From positions 124,001 to 188,000 of the forward strand of contig CAVXOL010000001.1 in the NCBI GenBank assembly GCA_963763325.1: DNA of 64,000 nucleotides. Reading direction: 5' to 3'. The notes under the pieces were generated by a model. That model was not told where the DNA came from, did no database searches, and saw nothing but the letters and a program-made list of their open reading frames with translations. The position numbers were made by a program, and so were the translations under genes. This DNA comes from JBBECJ01 sp963763325. Lineage in GTDB: Bacteria; Chloroflexota; Chloroflexia; Thermomicrobiales; CFX8. Positions 1 through 10,196 of the stretch are shown here, one piece after another (the first letter of the stretch is position 1; each line of letters starts with the position of its first letter).

Positions 1-225
1 CTGGTCCGGTTCGTCGGTGCCTGTCACCGCGAGCGTTAAGGACGCCAACGCCTGAACCGGGTCACCAAGCGCCAGCAGCAACCGGCCACGCAGGAGCAGG
101 AAGCCAGATCGCTCGTACGGACCGGCAGCGTTGATAGCGGCATCAATCAGCGCCAGTGCGCCGTCAACATCTCCGGCATCGAGGGCGGCGACGATCCGCG
201 GGCCAAGGGGATCGCTATCGCTCAC
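1..225 (-). CDS. TPR-like protein, N-terminal part (runs off the window)
   Basis: A GTG start at 225 opens a frame that is open to the window edge, giving 75 residues (MSDSDPLGPRIVAALDAGDV...). The sequence is Ala/Leu-rich with the alternating helix pattern of tetratricopeptide repeats (residues about 10-70, with a ...LLLRGRLLLALGDP... helix pair). Its start overlaps the stop of the upstream secreted-protein gene by 4 bases (GTGA), so the two are probably translationally coupled. The function is unknown and the C-terminus is outside the window. The TPR assignment rests on pattern only. Confidence 0.55.
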   Translation of the reverse strand, partial: MSDSDPLGPRIVAALDAGDVDGALALIDAAINAAGPYERSGFLLLRGRLLLALGDPVQALASLTLAVTGTDEPDQ

Positions 226-1835
226 TGGGACGGGATCGGGACGTGATAGGCACCACCATTGCCTGCGGCTGAAAAGACAACCGATCCGTCGCCACCGGCG
301 GCGTAGTTCACGTCGTTGGAAATCGCCACGAAACCGGCCTCACTGGACGTCTCGATCATCAGCGAGCCGTTGGTACCGGCCGGAATCTCGTCGATGAATG
401 GCAGGTAGACGAAACTACTGCCACCAGCCGGCAGCCTGATGGCAAGGGGGAGATCCAACAGTTCCATTCCTGCCCGGCTTCGCACGCGCAGGAAGACGTT
501 CTGTTCGTTGATCGGATCGAGGTTTACGATGCTGACACCAGAGTTGTCATTCAGTCCGTTCGGTGGGTCTTCTTTGAAGACGATCGGTATCCCGGCTTCG
601 TGCTGTGGAACCCCGCCGGCAAGGTACGACAGGGCTTCTGATGTCTCGTACTTCACCTCGTCGATGGCAGCAACGATCGGCACGTTGCTCAGGATCGTCG
701 CACTCCCGACGAATCCTTCCTGATCAACAGTGCCAGGGGTGTAGATGTACTGCATGCTCCGCGCACCGATGACGATCGATTCCTCGCGGAGCATTGCGCC
801 ATCGGTCGGGAAGTACTGTAATGTCACGATGGCCGGCTGGTCGGTAGCGTTGGCCATCGTGATGCCGGTGTTCCAACCGTTGTAGGCAGTGAAGAGCAGT
901 GGCGCGGCGACACGGTAGCTGCCCGCGACCACGCTGCCATCGGCGGCGACGGCGACGTTGGTAATCGCCATCATCGCGCCAGGCTTGACCCGCTGGGCGA
1001 CAACACCGATGTCCTCGCTGACCGTAATTCGCGCGAAACCAACGAACTCGCTACCGAGCGATGCCAGCGCATCGATCGTCCACACCTCGGTGAATCCAAG
1101 TTGTCGCTCCAGCGTCAGGGTAGCGCCATCCGCGCCGGCGGTGTTCCCGCTGGGATAGATTTCGACCGTCACACTGGTTCCCACCTGCGCGAAGTTCGTG
1201 ACGCGAATCAGGGTGTTCCAGTCTGAATTCGTCTGCACGATCGGCAGATACCAGGCCGACGACTCGGACGCTCGCGCCGCCGCCAGGTCGGTCTCGCTGA
1301 GCCCGGTGTAGCCTGTCACGACCTGGCTGCCGTCCGACCACGGCGTCCGACGCACGTTCGGCGTGTACTGCTTCAGGCTGACCGTGATCTCGCAGGTCGC
1401 CTCGATCCGAACGGGACTGCCGGGGGACGGGACTCTCATACTCGACGCGGAAATCGAGCGCGATTCACGTTCCGTCAACGACAGACCTGCCGTCAACTTC
1501 CAGCCAATCTCGCCCGTTACATCATCCGGACCGACGACGAACACCTCGAACGCGCAAAACTCATCGCTGCGGTTCTGGATCGAGACGAGTCCGTACCACG
1601 GCCCCTGGCCACCAATGATCTCGCCATTTGGCACCCACGGGATATATCCACTATGAATCTCGTCGGTTTGCGCTTGGGCAACTGGTGCGAGTACCGGCAG
1701 CAGCCCGGACAGCCCGATCAGGATCGCCAGGCTGAGTTGAAGTCTACCCGCCGTCCGGAAGCGACGACGAACGCCACTCATCGACTCACTACTACGCATC
1801 GAGCCGGCCCCAATCGGGCCATTTGCGTGCGTCAT
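222..1835 (-). CDS. Secreted protein of unknown function
   Basis: About 537 residues. The start is taken at the ATG at 1835, about 10 bases after a GGAG motif; in-frame ATGs at 1799 and 1781 are alternatives. An Arg-rich n-region (SGVRRRFRTAGR), a hydrophobic stretch (LSLAILIGLSGLLPVLAPVA) and an AQA site near residue 50 form a signal peptide, so export is likely. The mature part is beta-rich with two or three loosely repeated segments that share W-N-T-x-I/L-x-V/M-x-N motifs (SDWNTLIRVTNF, NGWNTGITMANA), suggesting tandem beta-sandwich modules. No catalytic motif is visible. I do not recognise the family. It shares an overlapping start/stop with the TPR-like gene downstream. Confidence 0.7.
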   Translation of the reverse strand: MTHANGPIGAGSMRSSESMSGVRRRFRTAGRLQLSLAILIGLSGLLPVLAPVAQAQTDEIHSGYIPWVPNGEIIGGQGPWYGLVSIQNRSDEFCAFEVFVVGPDDVTGEIGWKLTAGLSLTERESRSISASSMRVPSPGSPVRIEATCEITVSLKQYTPNVRRTPWSDGSQVVTGYTGLSETDLAAARASESSAWYLPIVQTNSDWNTLIRVTNFAQVGTSVTVEIYPSGNTAGADGATLTLERQLGFTEVWTIDALASLGSEFVGFARITVSEDIGVVAQRVKPGAMMAITNVAVAADGSVVAGSYRVAAPLLFTAYNGWNTGITMANATDQPAIVTLQYFPTDGAMLREESIVIGARSMQYIYTPGTVDQEGFVGSATILSNVPIVAAIDEVKYETSEALSYLAGGVPQHEAGIPIVFKEDPPNGLNDNSGVSIVNLDPINEQNVFLRVRSRAGMELLDLPLAIRLPAGGSSFVYLPFIDEIPAGTNGSLMIETSSEAGFVAISNDVNYAAGGDGSVVFSAAGNGGAYHVPIPSQ

Positions 1836-1930
1836 TGCCACATCTCCGACCTCACCTCGCTGGCGGCGTCTGGTTACGTCGTCTGTTGGCCGCGCGGTTG
1901 TCCGATGGGCAAGGATACCCGCGCTCGCGG

Positions 1931-2590
1931 CTACTCGCCACCACGCGCGGCGCGCGCTTCGGCCCGCTCGAGGGCATCCAGCAGGCTGCGGTTCTGCATT
2001 GCGACCGTCAGATCGCCGCGTGTCCGCTCGAGCACACCGCGCACCATGTCGGTCGTCCGCCGCAGCCCGCCGGTGATCGCGTCCGGATAATCGACCGTGA
2101 CGAGCAGGCCATAGATGTCGTCCATCGCGACCAGCAGCGCCTCGGCGCGCTCCGGCTGCCAGCGCCGGAGGGCATCCAGCACGTAGCGGCGCAACTCGCC
2201 GGCCGCCTCGCCGAGACCGTTCAGATAGACGGCGTTCTCGACGCTCAGGTCTTCAGGCGACGGCACTCCTCGGCCGGAGATGATGCCGAGCACGATGTTT
2301 GCCTCAGCGTACTCCTTCTGGGCGTCCTGGACGTAGCCGGACCAGTAGATGTTGGGATGCTCGCGCAGCTCGGCGACCAGTGCGTCCTTCATCTCTCGCG
2401 CCTGTCCGACCAGCCGCGCCGCCTCATCGAAGTCGTCGCGGTGGACGGCACGGATCGCGTTGGCGCTCATCCGCACGATCTGGCGCGTTTCGGCCAATGC
2501 CCGCTCGCGCGCCCCATTGGTCGCCTCCAGACGCATCAGCACCCGCTCACCGATCTCATTGATCGTGTCACCAATCCGGTTGTCGCCCAT
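1931..2590 (-). CDS. Translin family protein
   Basis: 219 residues from the ATG at 2590, which has a purine-rich AGAGGGGA ribosome site; the frame extends upstream to 2665 without one. It is all-helical, with the hallmarks I associate with bacterial/archaeal translin homologues: an N-terminal R-x3-L-x2-T-R-x-I-V-R-x-S-A-N-A-I-R-A-V-H-R segment, the central YVQDAQKEYAEA motif, YLNGLGEAAGELRRYVLDALR, and DYPDAITGGLRRTTDMVRG near the C-terminus. Eukaryotic translin binds single-stranded nucleic acid as an octamer and forms the C3PO nuclease with TRAX; the bacterial role is unknown. It stands alone between a secreted protein and a hydrolase, so context gives no clue. Confidence 0.8.
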   Translation of the reverse strand: MGDNRIGDTINEIGERVLMRLEATNGARERALAETRQIVRMSANAIRAVHRDDFDEAARLVGQAREMKDALVAELREHPNIYWSGYVQDAQKEYAEANIVLGIISGRGVPSPEDLSVENAVYLNGLGEAAGELRRYVLDALRRWQPERAEALLVAMDDIYGLLVTVDYPDAITGGLRRTTDMVRGVLERTRGDLTVAMQNRSLLDALERAEARAARGGE

Positions 2591-2891
2591 CCAGTCGTCC
2601 CCTCTCAGTGTGCCTGTGTCTCTCCCATTGTGACACCTTCCGACCGCCTGTGGCGGGCCAGCCACCAGCGTTGCATGAGAAGAACCAACCAGCGAGCCAG
2701 GCCGGTGGACAGTTGACGCACTGAGTAGTTTCGGCAGGTCAGTGAGTAGTTTGTTCGTAAATTACCGAATGATCGCGTCGCGAATGGTCAATTGCGTCGA
2801 TGGCAGTCCATCCAGTACGGAATAGAGTACGGGTAGATGGTCGCGACACTGGTGTCGCGGCCCGGGCAAATGCCAAAGGAGGCAACGCCGT
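2591..2891. other. Intergenic stretch with a short direct repeat
   Basis: About 300 bases between the divergently transcribed translin-like and hydrolase genes. CACTGAGTAGTTT and CAGTGAGTAGTTT lie about 22 bases apart (near 2719 and 2741), followed by an AT-rich stretch near 2750-2770. It presumably holds both promoters. I see no gene or stable RNA structure. Confidence 0.4.
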
Positions 2892-3710
2892 ATGGTACCG
2901 ACACTCAACGCTGTCGAACTCCCCAACCAGATCAGGATCCCGTACATCGAGCAAGGCGATCGACGGGGTACACCCGTCATCCTGCTGCACGGCTACCCGG
3001 ACTCCTCGTACTCGTTCACGCCGCTGCTGCCATTCCTGCCCCCGTCGATCCGCGCGATCGCGATCACCCAGCGTGGATGGGGCGATGCCAGCCGCCCGGA
3101 AAGCGGCTACACGATGGACGACTTCGCCGACGACGTTGTGGCATTCATGGACGCGCTCCGGATCGAATCCGCTGTCATCGTCGGTCACTCCATGGGCAGC
3201 CTGGTTGCTCAGCGCTTCGCAATTCGCAACCCGGAGCGGACGCTCGGCCTGCTGCTGATCGGGACGGTCTCGACCTTCAGCCAGCACCCTGACCTGCTCG
3301 AGTTCCAGCAGGCGATCGAGGCGATGGACGGCCCACTCGATCCGGACCTCGTCCACGAGTTTCAGGCGGGCATGTTCATGAACCCACCCGCGCCGGAACT
3401 GCTGGATGGCCTGATCGCGGAGAGCCTGAAGGCGCCGATACACGTCTGGCAGCAGGCAATGCGAAGCATCTTGACGACCGATACCTCAAACGACCTGCAA
3501 CAGATCACGGCCCCGACCGTGATCGTCTGGGGAACCGAAGACCCGCTCTGCTCGCGCGCCGAGCAGGAGATCCTGCTGGCCGGTATCCCCAACTCGCGTC
3601 TGTCCGTCTATCGCGGCGGCGGCCATTGCGTCAACTGGGAACAGCCGGACTCCGTCGCCTCCGAACTCGTCGACCTGGTGAGCCGCGTCGGCGGCACCGT
3701 CGACGCCTGA
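2892..3710 (+). CDS. Alpha/beta-fold hydrolase
   Basis: 272 residues; AAGGAGG lies 9 bases before the ATG. Family features: an oxyanion-hole motif LLHGYPDSSYS (about residues 33-43), the nucleophile elbow VGHSMGS (about 97-103, catalytic Ser), VWGTEDPLC preceding the acid, and the catalytic His in GGGHCVNWEQP near residue 250. The length suits the epoxide hydrolase/haloalkane dehalogenase-like group. There is no signal peptide, so it is cytoplasmic. The substrate cannot be deduced. It is followed 60 bases later by a small membrane protein on the same strand. Confidence 0.88.
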   Translation: MVPTLNAVELPNQIRIPYIEQGDRRGTPVILLHGYPDSSYSFTPLLPFLPPSIRAIAITQRGWGDASRPESGYTMDDFADDVVAFMDALRIESAVIVGHSMGSLVAQRFAIRNPERTLGLLLIGTVSTFSQHPDLLEFQQAIEAMDGPLDPDLVHEFQAGMFMNPPAPELLDGLIAESLKAPIHVWQQAMRSILTTDTSNDLQQITAPTVIVWGTEDPLCSRAEQEILLAGIPNSRLSVYRGGGHCVNWEQPDSVASELVDLVSRVGGTVDA

Positions 3711-3769
3711 AATCGTCTTCCGATGCCCAGACACTGCTGTCTGGCCAATCCCATTGAAGGGAACCCGCG

Positions 3770-4075
3770 ATGCCATCACTTGTAGTTCAGGAACTGCTGC
3801 TCAAACAGGAACAGGCCAGGATCGAGCAACTCAGCCGAGACGCCTGGAAGCGATACCTGCCATCCGCCAAGCCAACTCGGCGCTGGCGGCAAACATTCGG
3901 CCTGCTGATCGTCATGCTGACGATGGTTGCCACGCTGATGACACCATTGGTGACGACGACATCCAGCGCCAGTCCGGTGGACAGCAACTCGTCGGCCCGC
4001 AACTGCGTCGCCCACCGATCCGCCAGCTGCAAGGAGACACCATTCCCGGTCAACCGACAGGTGTTTGGCATCTAG
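3770..4075 (+). CDS. Small single-pass membrane protein, unknown
   Basis: 101 residues behind an AAGGGA ribosome site. A basic, Gln/Arg-rich N-terminus (KQEQARIEQLSRDAWKRYL) precedes one hydrophobic helix (LLIVMLTMVATLMTPLV, about residues 45-61). The tail is Ser-rich with two Cys. I recognise no family. The good ribosome site and the strong hairpin just downstream (4105-4139) argue that it is a real gene, probably cotranscribed with the hydrolase upstream. Confidence 0.5.
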   Translation: MPSLVVQELLLKQEQARIEQLSRDAWKRYLPSAKPTRRWRQTFGLLIVMLTMVATLMTPLVTTTSSASPVDSNSSARNCVAHRSASCKETPFPVNRQVFGI

Positions 4076-4104
4076 CCGAACACTGAGACACGCGATCGAG
4101 AAGC

Positions 4105-4139
4105 GAAGCCAGGCGGTCAACCGATGACAGCCTGGCTTC
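4105..4139 (+). terminator. Terminator-like hairpin
   Basis: A perfect 10-bp stem (GAAGCCAGGC / GCCTGGCTTC) with a 15-base loop, 30 bases after the stop of the small membrane protein. There is no long T-run behind it, so its efficiency is uncertain. Confidence 0.6.
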
Positions 4140-4253
4140 ATCGTGTGCGGCGTGCGTGGAATGTGAGTTGCTGGCATCTGTTATGACATGTTGTGAGAAG
4201 GTAGCCGGGCCGGTCGTCGCCCGGAGTCAACAACACGGACAGGGGAGCAACAG

Positions 4254-5227
4254 ATGGAACTTGGTGGCTTGCATCACGTCACGGCCGTCACCGGTAACGC
4301 AGCCGGAAACCTCGACTTTTACACGCGCGTGCTCGGCATGCGGCTGGTCAAGAAGACGGTCAACCAGGACGATGTCTCGGCTTACCACCTCTTCTACGCC
4401 GATGGCGAGGGCAACGCCGGAACCGAAGTCACGTTCTTCGATTGGCCCAACGCCGGCCCGAACGTCCACGGCACCGGCAGCGTCGCCGCGATCGGCCTGC
4501 GCGTGCCGGGGCGTGAGAGTCTCGATTGGTGGCAGGCTCGCTTCGACGAGCTTGGCGTGACCCACGGCACGACCGAGGAGCGCGGTGGCAGATGGATGCT
4601 TTCATTCGAAGACCCGGAAGGACAACGGCTCGTCCTCGTCGCGGACACCGGTGGCGGCATGGAGCAGGGCGTACCGTGGGCCGACAGCCCGGTCCCGGCC
4701 GAACACCAGATCCGCGGTCTCAACCACGTCGTGCTGGCCGTCGGGCAGTCGACACCAACCGCGCTCGTGCTGACAGAGGTGCTTGGCTTCCGCCAGGCCG
4801 ATACCTACCCGTCACCGGAGAACCCGTCCCGCAACGTGTCGTCTTCGAGACTGGCCCGGGCAGCTTCGGGACCGAGGTGCACGTCGAAGAGATGCCCGAC
4901 CAGCGTTCAGGACGGGTCGGCATCGGCGGCGTCCACCACATCGCCTTCCGGACACCGACCGACGAGGAGCATCGCCAGTGGCGGGACCGGGTCGCGTCGT
5001 ACCGGCTTGGCATCACCGACGTGATCGACCGCTACTACTTCCGCTCGCTCTACTTCCGCGAGCCGGGCCGCATCCTCTACGAGATCGCGACCGACGGGCC
5101 CGGCTTCGCCGTCGATGAGGACGCCGCGACACTGGGCGAAAGTCTCGTCCTGCCGCCGTTCCTGGAGCCACGCCGCGAGGAGATCGTGGCTGGGTTGAGA
5201 CCGTTGGACACGTCGCGGGTGGCATAG
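4254..5227 (+). CDS. Ring-cleaving dioxygenase-type VOC protein (frameshifted)
   Basis: Reads as about 323 residues if one frameshift near 4810 is repaired; the first frame ends in unrelated sequence and the second resumes as VTGEPVPQRVVFETG. There are two vicinal-oxygen-chelate domains: residues about 1-130 (GLHHVTAVTGNAAGNLDFYTR) and about 150-300 (LNHVVLAVG, then GVHHIAFRTPTDEE and RILYEIATDGPGF). The His in LHHVTA and VHHIAF and the Glu in YEIATD are the expected Fe(II) ligands. This matches extradiol dioxygenases of the MhqO/MhqE/PcpA type, which open (hydro)quinone rings. An AGGGGAG ribosome site precedes the ATG. A hairpin follows at 5231. Confidence 0.82.
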
Positions 5228-5230
5228 AAA

Positions 5231-5264
5231 CGCCTCAGGAATCGCTATCCTGAGAAGTGAGGCG
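5231..5264 (+). terminator. Hairpin after the dioxygenase gene
   Basis: Nested stem: CGCCTC/GAGGCG outside and CTCAGGA/TCCTGAG inside, 4 bases after the stop codon. There is no T-run. It is a likely transcription end or 3'-stabilising structure. Confidence 0.55.
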
Positions 5265-5386
5265 CTGTTCGAAATGTGATGCCAGAGCCCGTCATGTCAG
5301 GGGAGGGCTGAGGAGGGGTTTCCGAGTTCATGCCGACTCAGGCCGATTGCGCGCGCCTGCGAAGTAGACGATAAGGAGCGTGCCGA

Positions 5387-7712
5387 ATGGCGACCCGGAC
5401 CCTGCGGCCACACCTGTCTCACTGGGGCGCGTTCGATGCCGAGGTCGAGGATGGCGAACTCGTCGCGATCCATCCGTTCGAGCACGATCCGGATCCGTCG
5501 CCGCTGCTGGGGAACATGCCGGCCAGCCTCCGCCATCCGACGCGCGTCACCCAGCCGATGGTGCGCGAGGGCTGGCTGGCGAACGGGCCGGGGCCGAGCG
5601 AAAGGCGCGGGGCCGAGCCGTTCGTGCCGGTCGATTGGGACACGGCGACCGAACTGCTGGCCGGTGAGCTGCAGCGGGTCTACGCCGAGCATGGCGCGGA
5701 GTCGGTCTACGGCGGCTCGTATGGCTGGGCCAGCGCCGGGCGCTTCCACCACGCCCAGAGCCAGCTGCACCGCTTCCTGAACTGCCTCGGCGGCTACACA
5801 CGCTCGGTCGGCGCCTACAGTCACGCGGCCGGCAGCACGATCCTGCCGCGAGTCATCGCACCGGCCCCGACCTTCATGTTCTCCGGCACGCACTGGCGGA
5901 CGCTGGCCGAGCAGACCGAGCTGTTCGTCGCCTTCGGCGGGATGCCGCTCAAGAACACGAACGTGACATCCGGCGGCGTCTTCCGGCACCGGACAAGGAC
6001 TTCCTGACGCAGGCCGTCGAGCGCGGCGCAGAGTTTGTCGCTGTTCAGCCCACTGCGCGACGACATGTCGAGCTTTACCAAGCGCCGACTGGTATCCGCT
6101 CTCGCCGGGGACCGACGTCGCGATGATGCTGGCGCTGGCGCATACGCTGATCGTCGAGAACCTGCACGATCGCGACTTCCTCGACCGCTACTGCGTCGGC
6201 TTCGACCGGCTCGAACGCTACATCCTCGGCACGGATGACGGGCAGCCGAAGAGTCCGGAGTGGGCGGCAGCGTTGACCCAGATTCCGGCCGACGATATGC
6301 GCAGGCTGGCACGACGGATGGCTGGCAAGCGCGTCTTCATCACGACGACCTGGTCACTCCAGCGGGCCGAGTTCGGCGAGCAGCCGCCGTGGATGGCAGT
6401 CGCGCTGGCGGCGATGCTCGGCCAGATCGGGCTGCCGGGAGGTGGCTATGGCTTCGGCTACGGCTCGTCCCAGCGTGTCGGCGAAGGCGTTGCGATGCCG
6501 GGGCTGAAGCTGCCGACATTCGGGCAGGGCCGCAACCCGATCGACTCCTTCATCCCGGTCGCGCGGATCGCCGACATGCTGCACAACCCCGGCGCACCGT
6601 TCGACTTCGACGGCGGGAGCTACCACTACCCGGACATTCGCCTGATCTACTGGGCCGGTGGCAACCTGTTCCACCACCACCAGCAACTCAGCAGGCTGCG
6701 CCGTGGGTTGGCACGGGTGGACACGATCGTCGTTCACGAGCCGTTCTGGACGGCCTCGGCCCGCCACGCCGACATCGTCATCCCCAGCACGATCACGCTC
6801 GAACGCAACGACATCGGCTGCTCGCAGAACGACGCCTGGCTGGCGGCGATGCAGGCGGCGATCCCGGCCCACATGCAGGCCCGCAACGACTACGACAGCT
6901 TCTCCGACATGGCTGGCGCGCTCGGCATCGGGGACACCTTCACCGAGGGCCGCGACGAGATGGGCTGGCTGCGGCACATGTACGAGTCGTGGCGGTCGGA
7001 GGTGGCCGAGCACGGTCACCAGTTCCCTGACTTCGACGGCTTCTGGGCCGAGGGGTACGTCGAGCTACCGTTCGACGAGAGCAACGTCCTCTTCGCCGAC
7101 TTCCGCGCCGATCCTGCCGGGGCGCCGCTGACGACACCATCAGGCAGGATCGAGCTGTTCTCGGAGACCATCGACGGCTTCGGTTACGACGACTGCGCCG
7201 GTCATCCGACCTGGTACACGCGGCAGGAGTGGCTCGGTGGCGCGCGCGCGGAGCAGTACCCGCTGCTGATGATCGCCAACAACCCGAAGACGCGGCTCCA
7301 TAGCCAACTCGACATCGGCGAGTTCAGCCAGGCGTCAAAGGTTCAGGGCCGCGAGCCGATCCGGATGCATCCGGACGACGCCGCACGGCGCGGGCTGTCC
7401 GACGGCGACGTCGTTCGCGTCTACAACGACCGTGGCGCGTTCCTGGCCGGGCTGGTCATCAGCGACGAGTTGCGGCCGTCCGTCGTCCAGATCTCGACCG
7501 GTGCCTGGTACGACCCGCTCGACCCGGCCGACACGGACAGCCCCTGCGTTCACGGCAACCCAAACACGCTGACGCTCGACCGGGGGACGTCGTCACTCGC
7601 CCAGGGCTGCTCGGGGCAACACTCACTGGTCGAGATCGAACGCTGGAACAGTCCGCTGCCTCCAATCAGCGTCCTCGGCCCGCCAGCGATTGTGGCGCCT
7701 GAACTAGCGTAG
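5387..7712 (+). CDS. Molybdopterin oxidoreductase, BisC/DMSO-reductase type (frameshifted)
   Basis: About 775 residues once small indels near 5990, 6044 and 6082 are corrected; the repaired reading gives an uninterrupted GGVFRHRDKDFLTQAVERG... and ...ADWYPLSPGTDVAMM. The motif YGGSYGWASAGRFHHAQ, with the Ser that ligates Mo in the BisC/DorA/TorA group, plus FWTASARHADIVIPST and ANNPKTRLHSQLD (cofactor-binding half), are clear. It lacks a 4Fe-4S Cys motif and any Tat signal, so it is a cytoplasmic enzyme like biotin sulfoxide reductase, reducing an S- or N-oxide. An AAGGAG site precedes the ATG. No partner subunits are adjacent, which fits a single-subunit BisC-like enzyme. Confidence 0.85.
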
Positions 7713-7722
7713 GTTCCCGTCG

Positions 7723-10086
7723 TCATCCGAGCGCGTAGAGGTCTCCGCCGGTCGTGACGACGTAGAGGAGGCCATTGGCGATCGTCAAGCCTGCGTGGAT
7801 CAGGCCGGTCGTCTCGAATCGCCAGATTTCGGCGCCGGTGGTCGCGTCGATAGCGTAGACCGGACGCGCGCCGCTCTCTTCCATGTGGGTGCCGGTTCCG
7901 ACATAGAGGACATCCCCGGCCAGGATCGGGTCGGACAGCACCCAATCGCCCGTCTCGAAGCGCCAGAGTTCGGCGCCAGTCAGCGCATCGAGCGCGTAGA
8001 CGAAATGATCGGAGTTGCCGACGAACAGCGACGCGTCGGTGGCGCTGACAGCTGACCAGAAGATGTCGCTACCCGCGAACCGCCAGCGCTCATCGCCCGT
8101 GGCGGCGTCGAGCGCGTGCAGCAGACCGTCGGAGCTGGTGGCGTAGACGAGGCCATTTGCGACCGAGACGCCCATCACGCCGCCGACCTCGACCGACCAG
8201 CGTTCCTCGTCGGTGGCGCGGTCAATCGCGTAGAACGTCCGGTCGATGCCGAAGTACAGGGTCCCCTCATCCGCCGCCGGCGTCGCGACGACGTTCGTGG
8301 CCCGAACACCATGCTCCCAGACGATCGCGCCACTGGCGACGTCCAGCGCATGCATCCCGGCCGGTGATGCGGCATAGACTCGATCTCCGACGACAAACGT
8401 ATTGCCAATGATCATTCCGCCGAGGCTCGTGTTCCAACGGCTGGTCGCTGTCGTGACGTCAATGGCATGGACGCCATTCGACGCTGTCCCGCAGAAGACG
8501 ACACCATCGGCGACTGACACCGGCGCGAACACACGTCCGATGTCAACCGACCAGACGTCCGCGCCGGTCAACCCATCGACGGCGACGAGCCCGCTGCCCT
8601 CAACGCCCAGGTACAGCACGCCATCGGCGACGATCGGCGCGTCAGCATCCTGGCCAAAGCTGCGTTGCCAGCGCACGGTTGGCGGTGATCCGATTGGAGG
8701 GTCGCTCGTCACCCCTCTACGCCCGAGGTCACCGCGATAGTTAGTAATGCTGACAGCTGACCGATCCTCGCCAAGCGCGTAGAGCATGCCGGGGACGGTG
8801 ATGATGTAGACCGTGCCATCACCGGCAGCCGGTGAAACCAGCAGGCGACCGGAGGCAGTGAAGCTCCAGCGCTCGCTGCCACTGTCAAGCCCGATCGCGC
8901 GCAGCTTGCGCTTGCCTTCCTGATTGAGGTGGTTCCCCTCGCTGGCCAGCACCAGATCACCGGTGATGACGGGATCGGTGAAGCCGGTGTCGTCGAGCGC
9001 AAACGACCAACGCTGCTGGCCAGTCGATCGGTCGAAGGCGAGCATCGCGTTGTCGGTCGTCCCGGCGACGACCAGATCAGCGGCGATGGCCGGCGCCGAC
9101 CAGTCCCCGGCGGTGATCTCCGTCATCCCAGATCATGTACGCCGGTGGCCGCGTCCAGCGCCTGCAATCCGCCGTCGTTGACTCCGACGTAAACCACACC
9201 GTCCGAGACGGCCAGCGCGCCGAACTGGGTAGACCGCTCCAGCCGCCAGCGTTCCGCGCCACTGGCCGGATCGAGCGCCAGCAGCAACGTACCGACCGGC
9301 ACGAACAGCGAGTCATCCAGCGCGGGCTGCCAGATGGCATTCTCCGGGATCTCAATCTCCCAGATCGGTCTCCCTGGTCCCGGCATCGACGGCGTACTGC
9401 CTGCCATCGGCGCTTGCGAAGAAGACGACGCCGTCCGCGACAAGTGGCGCGGTGTAGACGATCCCACCTGTTGGAACCGCCAGACGACGCTCACCAGTCG
9501 TCGCGTCCAGCGCGATCAGCCCGTCCGACTCGGTGCCGGCATAGACGAGCCCGTTCGCGACCGCCGGAGAGGAGAACAGCCCACCGGACGAGCGATGCGA
9601 CCACAGCACCTCGCCACTCGTCGCCAGCAGTCCGTCAAGATGGCCGTCGGTCGTTGGCACCAGCAGCAGTTCACCCGCCAGGACCGGCGAGCCATGCGCT
9701 GCGTGGCCGAGCTGCCGCTGCCAGCGGACAACCGGCCCCCGAGCGATCGGATCTGCGTCAATGACGCCGGTTCGACGCGCATCGCCCCGGTAGTGGACAA
9801 GTCGTGGGATGTCGAGTGCTGGGCCTGCTGTCGGCGTCATCGTTGGTGATGCTGTCCGCGTCGTCTGGCTGGTGCTGGTTGGAGAAGCGGTTCTCGTCAC
9901 GGTTGAGGTTGGTACAACCGTCGCAGTCGAGTCGTCCGGTTCCGAGGTCTCAGTCGGGCTGGCAACCGTTGGAGTCGAGTCGTCGCTGTCGCCGCCTCCG
10001 CAGGCGGCCAGCAGCGCGGCAGCTGCCAGTGACCGTAGCACGGCCCGCCTGCTGAATGTTCGTCGCCCGTCAACCTGTCGTGTCAT
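7723..10086 (-). CDS. PQQ-like beta-propeller lipoprotein (frameshifted)
   Basis: Starts at 10086 with a twin-Arg-like n-region (RRTFSRRAVLRS), a hydrophobic core and a LAAC lipobox, then a Ser/Thr/Pro linker (about residues 33-90), then many propeller blades. Blades repeat V-Y-x-G, L-x-A-L-D-A-x-T-G-x-x-x-W and the like from about residue 95 to the end (for example ALDAATGDERWRF, ALDALTGAELWRF). Two frame breaks, near 9370 and 9125, split an otherwise continuous propeller; a blade continues across each. The fold resembles BamB/PQQ-dehydrogenase propellers, but no PQQ ligands or catalytic residues can be assigned. It is probably an exported, lipid-anchored binding or scaffold protein. Confidence 0.78.
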
Positions 10087-10196
10087 CCTGTTCCCCGCGC
10101 ACTCTCAAGCACCACAGCTCCCGGCTTGGATGCCGCGATCGTCGCAGGTGAACCTTCAGAAATCCTTCATCTGGAGAGCGTCAAGCGATTCGTGTC

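Noticed and set aside
5387..7712. Periplasmic Tat-exported DMSO reductase
   Set aside because: No twin-arginine signal precedes the catalytic domain, so a cytoplasmic BisC-like enzyme fits better.
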